DNA of 64,000 bases from Eucommia ulmoides (taxonomy: Eukaryota; Streptophyta; Magnoliopsida; Garryales; Eucommiaceae). Positions 24,787 to 35,237 of the stretch are shown one piece after another; position 1 is the first letter of the stretch; each line of letters opens with the position of its first letter. The stretch spans positions 23,085,577 to 23,149,576 of the forward strand of contig CM028338.1 of assembly GCA_016647705.1 (NCBI GenBank). The letters run 5' to 3'. Position numbers and translations under genes: made by a program. The notes under the pieces are model-generated. The model had not been told where the DNA came from. It saw only the letters and a list, made by a program, of their open reading frames with translations, and did not search any database.

Positions 24787-25357
24787 TACATGCTAGAACT
24801 ACATGTAACCTGATTATCATTAATTTGAGATATGAAGAAAAACCCTTTGGGGTACAGTGACAACTGGGAGCCGATTTAGCGAGTATCGTTCTCCTTGCAA
24901 ACATGAGCCAATTGACCAAGTATTATCCTCCTCATAAACAGGATCTGATTAATCAGACATCACGCTCTCCACCCCCTATTAGGATAAACCGCACATCATC
25001 CTTTAGGAGTAGTGTATTTTAATTTTGTAGTGTAATGCCGACAGCTAGCTAGATAATGTTTTACGAATTCTGGACAATAGTATAGCATAGCAGTAGAATA
25101 TACTTTACCTGCTAGAACTACATGTGACCTGATTCTCATAAATTTGAGATATGTAGGAAAAACCTTTGGGGTCCGGTCACAACCAAGATCCGATTGATCG
25201 ATTATCGTCCTCCTCACAAGCAGGAGTCGATTGATCGATTATCGTCTTCCTCACAAACATGAGTCGATTGATAGAGTGTCATCCTCCCCACCTCTTCCCT
25301 ACCTTCTATTAGAATACACCACGCATCATCCTTTAGGAGCAACGTATTTTAATTTCG

Positions 25358-25610
25358 TAGTGTAACGCAACCAGTAGTGTAACTCAAACAGTAGTGTAAC
25401 ACAACTAATAGTGTAACGCAACCAATAGTGTAATTCAATCAGTAGTGTAATGCAATCAGTATTGTAATTCAATCAGTAGTGTAATTCGATCAATAGTGCA
25501 ATTCGATCAGTAGTGTAATTTGACCAATAGTGTAATTCGATTAGTATTGTAATTCGACCAATAGTGTAATTCGACCAGTAGTGTAATGCGATAGTAGTAT
25601 AATACAATAG
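25358..25610 (+). repeat. 17 bp minisatellite, 15 units
   Basis: Unit TAGTGTAATTCGATCAG. Thirteen units of 17 bp and two of 16 bp run without a gap. It begins where Tat-0 reads ATTTTAATTTCGTAGT (about 33,340). Tat/Ogre 3' regions are known to be hypervariable and to seed satellites. Confidence 0.95.
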
Positions 25611-25952
25611 CATAGTCATTAGGAAGGTTCCCATAAAGTGTCGTCCTCACCATGCCCTATAGGTTTAGATGTATTACCATCCTGCAGGAATGAAGATGAA
25701 CAAAGAGCTAGATGCATCACCATCCTTCCAGTAGTTGTCTCCCATGGTTGATTGTTCATCAATCCTTCGAAGTACACAATGGTAGAAGTGATTAATCGCG
25801 CCATTCTCGTCAAATCCTCCAGGATTAGGTACGTCTTCATCCTTTAAAATAGATTTAAATACTTGTATTCAAATTTCATGTCTAGCATAACAAAATGTTA
25901 GTGTCTCCTTCTTTGTCATTTCTTGTAAACTCGCATGACAAAGAAGGGCAGT
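25611..25952 (+). other. end of Tat-1 interior with polypurine tract
   Basis: About 330 bases without a gene, containing two direct repeats of a phrase around GATGYATYACCATCCT (25,669 and 25,710). It ends in AAGAAGGGCAG (25,941-25,951), a polypurine tract directly left of the 3' LTR. Tat-0 has the same arrangement at 33,660-33,992. Confidence 0.75.
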
Positions 25953-26280
25953 TGTAGACATCGCATTTTGTCCTGCCTAATCAAGTATAAGTTGAGATGA
26001 ACTTTAAACTCAGATTTAAAGGTATTGAATTTATACCTGAGATCACACTATACAATATACAAAAAATAACCAAAAACATGACAAAAATGAAAAAAAAAAA
26101 TGTTGAATTTTACAAAATACAACTAAGTAAAAGTTTCAAGTCAAAATTGAAATCCCTATGGTTTAAGGAGGTCTAAAATGACTTGACTAAGATTTGATTT
26201 TCAAAAAATCATATTTAACATAGATAAATGTTAGTCATTACCCTTAAATTATAGGATATTTCAAATAATTAACTCGGTTA

Positions 26281-26305
26281 CCCCCCCCCCCCCCCCCCCC
26301 CCCCC
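26281..26305 (+). repeat. poly(C) run of 25
   Basis: Uninterrupted C25 where the 5' LTR reads TTACCCCACTCCGACTT (about 8,436). Could be slippage growth of a short C run, or a sequencing or assembly effect. Confidence 0.95.
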
Positions 26306-27405
26306 GATTTTGAAACATTTATTTTTTCCTGAATCTTAACACCAAAAATAATTCTTCCTCTAATGCATACCACATAACACACTACCAAGAAAAATTCCAA
26401 GACACCTTAATCAAATCTTGGAAAGGTCATGACAAAGCCCAAAATCACATGTGATTTAAGGTTTGGGCTTAACTTGGATTTTCACCAAATCCAAGTAGTG
26501 TTGACAAACCACCCTAGGCCCAAGCAATCAAGGGACCTAGCCATCATTTAAGACCCACAAAACAAGCCTTATAATGACCAAGGAGCCTTCCTAGATGTTT
26601 CCTACCAAATGAAAAAGAAGAGGACAAGACACTTAGGGCACAACCAACCATTATCGAAACCAAACCGATTCGATTTGCCACCTAAGTAAGGAATTCAATG
26701 AGAATTGAATTCCCATTCCATAAAGCATTAAATTCTTGGGATTACATGTCAAGACCACATTCAAGGTATCTAGATATTTTAAGCAAAATATCTGAGAAAC
26801 CAACCGAAAGCCTTGTATCGTGACGACCCGTTACAGAAACCAACCAGATGAGTAGCCTCCAAGCAATGCATTTAATGAACATCCCATAAAGCATTAAATT
26901 CTTGGGATGACATGGCATGGATAGGTTCGAAGGATCTAGATATTTTTACAAACATATCTAAGGGTAACTAGGAAACTTGGAAACCACCGACGCTTACAAG
27001 AAAAGTTCACCCGATTCCAACTGAAACGAACCGAATGTGTGGCCTCCAAGTCATGACTCAGCACTTTGCATTAAATGCAAAGTCATACCTAAGTACTAGA
27101 TGCAATGCACCTTGGGAGCATTTATGACGACCAAACTGAAATAGTGGATCTAACTGGTATTTGGCCCCTAAACCAAACCTGATCCATCCCATCAAGTCAT
27201 AAATACACTCATGTGGAAGGAACCTCATTTGTAGAGAGGTAATGATTGCCAATGATTACCAAATCTTTGAGAATCTAGCCTTCTCCCCTAAATTCGTTCT
27301 AAGCCAAATCAAACAAAGACAAAATAGCAAGTACCTTAAGTCAAACACCCCTCAAGGAAGAGGCTGGTGTTGCCTGCGCATTACCTAATGCACATGCCCC
27401 CAGCC

Positions 27406-27413
27406 TATAAATA
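27406..27413 (+). promoter_or_regulatory. TATA box in Tat-1 3' LTR
   Basis: TATAAATA in CAGCCTATAAATAGGGGTG, homologous to 9,563. Confidence 0.75.
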
Positions 27414-28564
27414 GGGGTGCTGATGTTCTCATTTTTTTAAGTCTTAAAGGTCTAGCTTCTCTCTCTAAACTCAAGCAACTCTTTAGGGTCCTAGGCCTCT
27501 CAACTTGATTTTTCTAAAAACATGTCATCATTCTATTGAAATTTAGCTAAGGAAGGAATTCTTGAAGTTCTTAGAACAATAACTTCAAGGATCGACAATC
27601 AGCAATCAACATCGAGCCAAAGAAGAAATGAGGTAGGCTACTCAGGGACTACTACATCTCCTAAGTAGGTCGTTGTTCTTGGGTTCTTGCCTAGGAACTC
27701 AAAGAACCGTGACCATTAATCAACCATCAACTAACCACCGATCAAGGAGAAGGAGGTAAACACTTAGGGAATACCACATCCCCTAAGTAGGTATGTTCCT
27801 ATCAAACCCCCTATGATTTTTGGTTGATTTTGTGCATATTTTTTTTTTTGTATATAGTGGGATCTTGTAAATAATACACTTAATTTCATGTTTTAACACA
27901 TAAAACCCATAAAAAATCAAACAAAACACTAAAAATAACCCAACAAGCTTTTGATTTTGTCAAGAACATCAACCAAGCACCTAATCTTAACTATAACAAC
28001 CAAATTAGGGTTAAATCATGAAAACATCATTCCAAGTATCTCAAGAGCATTCAGAAACATGCCAAGACATTAAAAAATGTAAAATCATCCAAACCACGTG
28101 GTAAAAACACGTGAGGATTCGAGCAAAATTACTATTCACACCATGTGTTGTACATAGTCTATACGATTCTCCCCAAGAACATTGTATTTTTTTTCTTCTT
28201 TACCTAAACAAAACACACATATATACGTATATAGTTATATACTACACTAACAGACCCTCATGGCTAACAAATGGGGATAAATAGAGGGCCTTTATTTCTT
28301 TGGGGATCTGCATGATTCTTCTTCAGAAACCTTCCCATTTTCCTTAGTTACAGGTAGGACTAGGGTTAATATATGGTATTTTTTTTCACTTTTTAACACA
28401 CAACTCACACAAAAACACTAAACTAATCAAAGCAAATGAGTTCGTTTCAGGTTCTTAACAAAATTAAAGGTTTGTTCCAAGGTTGTGATTCAGGTTTGTT
28501 CAATCAAAACTAACTGATAATCAACCAAAACTTAACTAAACTAACTCAACTTTTAACCCAAACC

Positions 28565-28815
28565 AACCCAGCTTTCAAAGTACGTAGGCAGCTCATTAGG
28601 GTTCGGTCACACCTCTAATAATGAATACAGTTTTCAATTTAACAAGAATGAACTACGTTTGACCTGATCTTTGGTAACCACCCAAAGTACATAGGTAGCC
28701 CATAAGGGTTCAGTCACACCTCTAATAATAAACCATACCCCTTACCCTAACCAGAACGAACTACGTGATGACCTAATTCTCATTCGAGATACGTAGGCAA
28801 CCCATGTGTGGGTTT
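28565..28815 (+). repeat. three double-hairpin modules in the Tat-1 3' LTR
   Basis: Stem 1 CTTTGG (28,669-28,674) with CCAAAG (28,682-28,687) is perfect here, where the 5' LTR has a wobble. The last unit has TCTC/GAGA and AACCCATGTGTGGGTT. Confidence 0.8.
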
Positions 28816-29419
28816 GGTCGCATATCCAAACAATTTAGTCTTAGTTTGTATTTCATTTAGTATAGCTTGTATATTTGTATATTTGTCTGTATATAAACTG
28901 TTATTGGGTGTCGCTGACTAGTAGTAGCTATTGTATTTTCCTACTTTCCACTATATCATGTCAAAAATACATAAAAAAAGAACAAAAACTTTAAAACTAG
29001 GAATTATTTATGTTTAAGTAAATCAAAGAAAACTGCTTAGATAGTGTTTAACAGTGAATATTTATTTAGACTGAGGTACCGTCTTCGGACGAGTGTCTTA
29101 GGGTATCTAACACCTTCCTTGAGTATAACTGACTCCCGAAATTTCTAGTACACAGACTTATGGATGTCAAAGCACGGGCAAATTTCAAAAGGAAAAATGA
29201 ATTTCTAAAATCCCGGTGACCTAGCACACCATTTAACCTCATGCAAGGTGGCGACTCTATTTTTAACAAAAAATATCGGTCCAAGAAGTTTTTCGAAACC
29301 GATGCTTAGAAAATCCTTTGAAAAACCATTTTTAAAAAATGAACGGATTTGGACAACTTAGAAAGGAATGGATGAAACTTGTTTTCATCCTCTTCCAAAT
29401 TCTTTACTTCTTCTGCTAT

Positions 29420-30655
29420 ATGGTGAGATATTGGTAAAAAATCTGAGAACGTTAGAAAGAAAACTTAGGTACCCTGTTGTGGAATTACTACACATGTTCC
29501 AGCCTGAGAGTGTTAGAGTGACCTTGAACAAGTATAGAAGACCTCCTCAATCGAAACAGAAGGAAGAGATATCCGAGAAATTTTTCGATATGAAAAATTA
29601 TAGATAAAGTCTTAGAGCCTGACCTTGCTATGGAAAAATCAGGAAGTTAAAGAAAGATGAATCGACTAACGTAAACTAAGACTTATCTAAACATAACCAA
29701 TTCATAAGTACATAGAAACCTACCTAAAATAAAAATAGGAGGAACATGGTAGAATTGATGACAATTGAGACTGGAAGAAGACAACGAACCTTTGTTAATA
29801 TAATATCGAGTAATAGGGAAAGTAGCCAGGATAAGTGTAAAATCAACGAAGACCTCGAGACTAACTCAAAAAACCATAATTCTATAAAAATGTAAAAATC
29901 ATAAAAGTAAGTGTTAAGAGAAACAATAAAATAAAGACCGGACTCAAAAAGTTTCAAAACACTGAGTAGTTACTCAAAAGCGGTCGGGTGAATCACGCTC
30001 TCTATACAATCTAAGTATTAATTCGTAGGGGTGTCTCAACGCCTAGTGATTTGGGACAAATAGACCAGGATCATTACCTAAAACTCGTTGCATGGATTAT
30101 ACAGAAAGTATGACTCCTTACTCGCTGGAGTGAAGAAAAATAACAAGAAAATTCACTAACACTTGTTTCTCCATCACTTTTATTTTCCCTCCTCTAAGTC
30201 ATCTTGGGAAGACCTATTCTGTTTGTCCTCAGTCCATGATAGAAGAAGTGAAACAAATCCATCGATGAAGTCTCGAGTAACATATAATGCCTAGGTATTC
30301 TCGATAACAATCTTAGAAAATATCAATATCAGAACTTTATGGAATTGAAACTGGATAACCTCGTTAACTAATAACAACAGATATTTTTGTCAAAATTACT
30401 ATTAAAATTATGTTCATCATAGTTTAGATTAATTTGATGCAAAAATCATGACAAAAATTAAGATGATTGAATGTTTGAATATGATTACCAAGTATACTCT
30501 AGTCAAAATAATCTCACATAAATGTTGAAGGAAATATATATGGCGCATATAGGTTAATGCTTAGAGCATTAGAAATGAACTTAGGAAAGTATTGGAAAGG
30601 TAGAGAACAAGCCTTATTAAATAGACCATTCACTTGAACTCTCTCCCAAAAACTC
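29420..30655 (+). other. unassigned interior of Tat-0 right of Tat-1
   Basis: No known protein motif. A plus-strand frame to 29,607 reads ILVKNLRTLERKLRYPVVEL, not recognised. A minus-strand frame (29,724-29,957) is hydrophobic and unlike anything I know. By position this should be Tat-0 interior, but it does not match the Tat-1 coding region by eye. Confidence 0.4.
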
Positions 30656-32714
30656 ATACACCTCATATACATAGGTAACCCATATGTGGGTTCAATCATG
30701 CTCTTTAAAATAAAAACCATTCATGCGTATTAAACTAGGCGTAAACTAGAGTCCTTATGAAAACAAGGAGACTTTGGAAACCTTTACAAGGTTTGGTTGA
30801 CAACTAAAGAATACCCAATAACATTTCGACCTGATCCTTGATAAATCACCAAGGTATTTAAGAAACCCAAGTGGATTCAGTTGAAATAAAAAGGGGAGTG
30901 TGGTATCATCTTTATGACGCTCTCTTAGCCCTAAACTAGGGTGTGTCTCTAGGAATAGTCCTTTGACTTTCTTGAGAAAAACCATATGCACTCTCTTCAT
31001 TTACCAAACAATAGAGGATGATTAACCAAGAACTACGTGTCAACTTGACTTCCCACAAAGCTCGGGATGTGTAGGAAACTCTTATTAGGTTTTGGTTGAC
31101 AAACCAATATGCGTCGAACTACGTTTTGACCTAATTCTTGGTAGATTATCAAGATACGTAGGAAACCTTTTCAGTTTCCATTAACAAAATCCCACGTCAA
31201 TTAAGATTAAATCACGACAAACAATAAAATCTCCACATAATTGCTCAATAATAAAGTCCCCCAATCAATTAGGATTGAACCATACCAAATATAACAATAG
31301 CCTACTAATCCAGAGTTAACCATATCAACTTTAATCAACCAAGGAAGAATTAAGTGTCGACCTGAGTCCTGGTAAATACCCAGACACGTGAAACCTTTAT
31401 AGGTTGGGTTATCACCTTAAACAATATTCCTCCATCCCTAGTAGACTACTCTTTGAATTGTCATTGGTAGATCACCAAGGTACATAGGAGACCCAAGTAG
31501 GTCTGGTCCAAGTTAGAGAGATGTCAGCCTCACGACATTCTCTTAGCCCTATATTAGGACGCATCTCCCAAGAAGTCCCTTGACTTCCTTGAGAAACTAA
31601 TCCTTTCGTTAAGTGGACAATAAAATATACATGTGCTCTAACTAGGCATCGACCTAATCCATGGTAGATTACCAAGGTACGTAGAAAGCCCACATGGGTA
31701 TGGTTAACAATCTGAGATAACACAGCGAGGGTCGGACTACATTTCGCTTAGACTCCTAACCTAGGAAATCAGTGTATGAATATAACCCAAGTGAGTTTCA
31801 ATCATTCGATGATCATCATCCAAAACAGTAATTTCAATAATACATAAATAATCCAATAGGGTTTCCAGACTAAAATAAACATCACAATCGCACGCTCAAT
31901 TCAGGATATAGGGGGCAACCCAAGTGGGCTCTGTCGTATCATTTGAATGCTCAGGAAGTAGTCTTGCACTCTAGCTAGAGATGGGGCACATTATAGCCAG
32001 TTTTTTCATTTAGAATCCGTGATGGGACTCACCCCAGCTAGAGCTAGGACACATTATATATCCGGTTTCTCTGTTGAGATTCTATGATAAGAGTCGCCCT
32101 AGGTTGAGATAGGGCATATTATATCAGATCTTCTCCGTAGAGAGTTTCTTGATATAAGACTCACGCCAATCACCAATTGAAATATATAATCCTAGAAATA
32201 AACAAGCATCACAGAGCCCAAGTCTATGACTAAGGCACATTTTATCCGAGGTTAAATTTCCTTAAAGAAGTTTTCTACTCCTCGTCAGGTAATCCCAAGT
32301 GGGATATGACCAAGAAACTCCACTAGATGTTGAGATTCCCTGAGGGCCTTCACCCATGTGAATTCTCTCAGTCATTTTTAATTATGCATTAATGTGATGA
32401 CCCAAGAATCAGTTTCTCTAACCAAGAACCTGTTCTACCAAATATTGATATACTTTACAAGTTCAAACTACATTTGGATTGATTATTAGTTAAGTCTGAG
32501 ATATGTAGGCGCCCTCACGGGGGTTTGGTCAATCCAGCTCACGAAGATCATCGTCGACCTTAGTCTCAAACTGATTAAACACCCCAGAATTAGTTTCTCT
32601 AACCCAGAACCATTCCACCCAATATTGATTTACTTTACATGTTAGAACTAGATATGACCTTATTCTTATTAATTTTGACATATGTAAGAAAACCCTTTGG
32701 TTACAGTCACAACC

Positions 32715-32855
32715 AGGACCGAGTGTCATCCTCCCCACAACCAAGAGATGATTGGTCGAGTGTCATCCTCCCCACAACCATGAGCCGATTGACCAAGTGT
32801 CATCCTCCCCAAAACCATGAGCCAATTTATCAAGTATAATCTTTCCCACAACCTA
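32715..32855 (+). repeat. about 38 bp minisatellite, four units
   Basis: Units of GAGTGTCATCCTCCCCACAA followed by CCATGAGCCGATTGACCA-like text. Tat-1 has two to three units of related text at 25,190-25,290. Confidence 0.85.
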
Positions 32856-33156
32856 TAATATAGACCGTGTGTCATCTTTTAGAAATATAGTAGTGTAGTA
32901 TATAATCGAGAGAACTTGTGCAAGAGTGTCGTCCTCACTATGACCTTAGGGCTAGGTACTGCGATACCGTCCTAAGGTATAGTATAGTATAGTATAGATT
33001 TACTTTCCATATAAGAACCATATGCGACCTGATTCTCATTATTTTGAGATATGTAGGAAAACCCTTTGGGGTACAGTCACAACCAAGAGCCGATTGACAG
33101 AGTGTTATCTTCCCCACCTCTTATTGGATAGACAACGCATCATCCTTTAGGAGCAA

Positions 33157-33331
33157 TATTTTAATTTTAAACGAGACAGCAAGCGAGACAGAATTTTAAT
33201 TTTAAATGACACAACCAGCGAGACAGTATTTTAATTTTTAATGAGATAGCCAGCGAGACAACATTTTAATTTTAAATAAGACAGTTAGCGAGATAGTATT
33301 TTAATTTTAAACGAGATAGCCAGCGAGACAG
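33157..33331 (+). repeat. 35 bp minisatellite, five units
   Basis: Five units (175 bases) of TATTTTAATTTTAAACGAGA followed by CAGCCAGCGAGACAG. It lies just left of the place where Tat-1 has its 17 bp array: both grew next to the shared ATTTTAATTTCGTAGT phrase but from different seeds. Confidence 0.93.
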
Positions 33332-35237
33332 TATTTTAATTTCGTAGTATAGTGTGGTAGTAGAATTTAATTTACCTGCTAGAACTACATGTGACCTGAT
33401 TCTCATTAATTTGAGATATGTAGGAGAACCCTTTGGGTACGGTCACAACTAGGAGTCTATTGACCAAGTGTCATCTTATCCACCTCCTATAGGATAGACC
33501 GCGCATTATCATTTAGGAATTTATTGGGAAGGCTTGTAGAGAGTGTCATTCTCATTGAGACCCTAGGGCCAGGTACTGTGACTCCAACCTAAGGTATAAT
33601 AGTGTAATAGCAACGATTAGTTTAATAACAACCAATAGTGTAATACGATAGTAGTATAACTCTCGAGAGGGCTCATATAGAGTGTCGTCCTCACTATGCC
33701 CGATAGGATCAGATGTATTGCCATCCTCCGAGAATATAGATAGACAAGAATCAGATGTGTTACCATCCTTCCAGTAGTAATCTTCGAAGGTTGATTGTTC
33801 ATCATCCTTTGAAGTATACAATGGTTGAAGTGATCAATCGACATCCTTGTTGAATCCTCAAGGACTAGGTATGTCTCCATCCTTTAGGATAGATTTAAAT
33901 CCTTGTATTTATATTTCATGTCTAGCAGAACAAAATGTTAGTGTCTCCTTATTTTTCATTACGAGTAAACTCGCATGATAAAGAGGGACAGTTGTAGACA
34001 CTGCATTTTGTCCCGCCCGGTCAATATCGAATCAAGTACAAGTTTAGATAAACTTTAAACTTAGGTTTGAAGGGGTTGAATTTATTCATGAGATCACATT
34101 GTATAATATACAAAAATACCCAAAAAAATGAGAAAAACACAAAAAATTGTTGAATTCGATAAAATGCAGTTAAGTAAAAGTTTTGGGTTAATCTCGAAAT
34201 TCCCATAATTTAAGGGGTCTAAAATGACTATATTATAGTTTGATTTTCATTAAATAATATTTAATATAGATAAAAATTAGACACTACCATTAACTTATAG
34301 TATATTTCAAACAAATTACTTCGGTTACCTACCCTGACCATTAAATTAACACAAAAAACAATTGTTTTAATTATGCATATTATATAAAACACCACCAAGA
34401 AACAATCCAAGAGAGCTTAATAAAGTATTGGAAAGGTTATTACAAGCCCAAAATCACGAAGGCGGTTAAGGAGGTGGACTTGATTTGGAATTACACCAAA
34501 TTCAAGTTGTCTTGACAAACCACCCTAGAACCAATGAATTAAGGGCCTAACCATAATTAAAGGCCCAAAAAATAGGCCTTTAAATAACCAATGAACCTTC
34601 CCATAATTTTCCTACAAATTATCTAGGAAGGGAACCAAGACACTTAGGTTGTGACAAACCGTTATCGAAGCGAAACCAATTTGGTTTGCCACCTAAGTTA
34701 GGCATTTAATGAGAATTAAATGCCCATCCCATGAAAAATTAAATGATTGGGATGAAATGGATAGGCCATATTCAAGGTATATAGATATTTTGATCAAAAT
34801 ATCTTAGATTTAACCAAAAATCTTAAAATGTGACGACCCGTTACTGAAACAAAATCAAATTAGTTTGCCATCTAGCCAATGCATTAAATGCACACCCCAT
34901 CAAGCAATTAATTTTTGGTATTACATGGAAAGACTAGGTTCAAAGAATAGATATTTTCATCAAAATATATTAGGGGAACTAAAGAATTTGAAAACCAACT
35001 GTCGGTTACAAGATAAATTAACCTGATTCAATCCGAAACTAACCGAATAAGGCTCACCAAGAAATGACTCATAAAAGAGAATTCAATGCAAGGGTGACAT
35101 ATCAAGACTAGGTTCAATGCATTTGGAAATCATTAATGGCAACTAAACCGAAATATTGAAACTAATCGGTACTTAGACCATAAAGAGAACTGGAAGTGTC
35201 ACATCGAGCCATTAATACACACATGTGCAACCCTTAT

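Larger units (their letters stand above)
22575..25175 (+). repeat. array of diverged double-hairpin modules in the Tat-1 3' region
   Basis: Roughly a dozen spaced units of GAACTAC.T..TGACCTGATT, stem 1, GATACGTAGG, stem 2, GGTTCGGTT. Stem pairs differ but match: TCCTTG/CAAGGA (22,941/22,956), TCCCG/CGGGA (22,706/22,719), AAACCCAAGTGGGTTT (22,969-22,984), AACCT/AGGTT (23,445-23,458), CCCCCATGGGGG (24,606-24,617). Between them lie the CCCCAGCT hairpins. The last two units (from 24,785 and 25,108) belong to a roughly 330 bp tandem duplication. Confidence 0.75.
8104..29419 (+). mobile_element. Tat-1: nearly full-length Tat/Ogre-like Ty3/gypsy element, broken
   Basis: Parts in order: 5' LTR 8,104-10,992; primer site 10,993; leader; gag from 12,269; protease about 16,620; an intron-like spacer at 17,518-17,704; RT and RNase H 17,705-19,340; second RNase H 19,380-19,860; integrase 20,085-21,060; a 4.9 kb 3' non-coding region with tandem arrays; polypurine tract 25,941-25,951; 3' LTR 25,953-29,419. 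The second RNase H and the long repeat-bearing 3' region place it in the Tat/Ogre group. The LTRs differ at about 18 of 160 bases compared by eye (11%), so it is millions of years old. It contains an Athila-like solo LTR at 13,319-14,825. Fossil with tens of breaks throughout its coding region. Confidence 0.88.
25953..29419 (+). repeat. 3' LTR of Tat-1
   Basis: Starts TGTAGACATCGCATTTTGTC after the polypurine tract. Collinear with 8,104-10,992. A TATA box is at 27,406-27,413. The LTR contains a run of 25 C at 26,281-26,305 and three hairpin modules at 28,565-28,815. It carries about 350-450 bases around 27,840-28,280 that the 5' LTR lacks but that Tat-0's LTRs also have. No primer site follows, as expected of a 3' LTR. 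Confidence 0.87.
30660..33992 (+). repeat. 3' non-coding region of Tat-0 with hairpin modules
   Basis: Collinear with 22,860-25,952 of Tat-1. At least ten modules, with good stems AACCCATATGTGGGTT (30,677-30,692), AAACCTTTACAAGGTTT (30,778-30,794), GGAAAC/GTTTCC (31,161/31,174), AGACCCAAGTAGGTCT (31,489-31,504) and TCTTG/CAAGA (31,136/31,150). From 32,630, three units of about 360 bp each begin TTTACNTGYTAGAACTA. The polypurine tract AAGAGGGACAG lies just before the 3' LTR. Confidence 0.75.

Noticed and set aside
25358-25610. CRISPR-like array
   Set aside because: Units are contiguous without spacers and the genome is a plant's; it is a minisatellite.
31472-31723. 83-codon minus-strand frame
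   Set aside because: Antisense to the double-hairpin modules; chance frame in repeat DNA.
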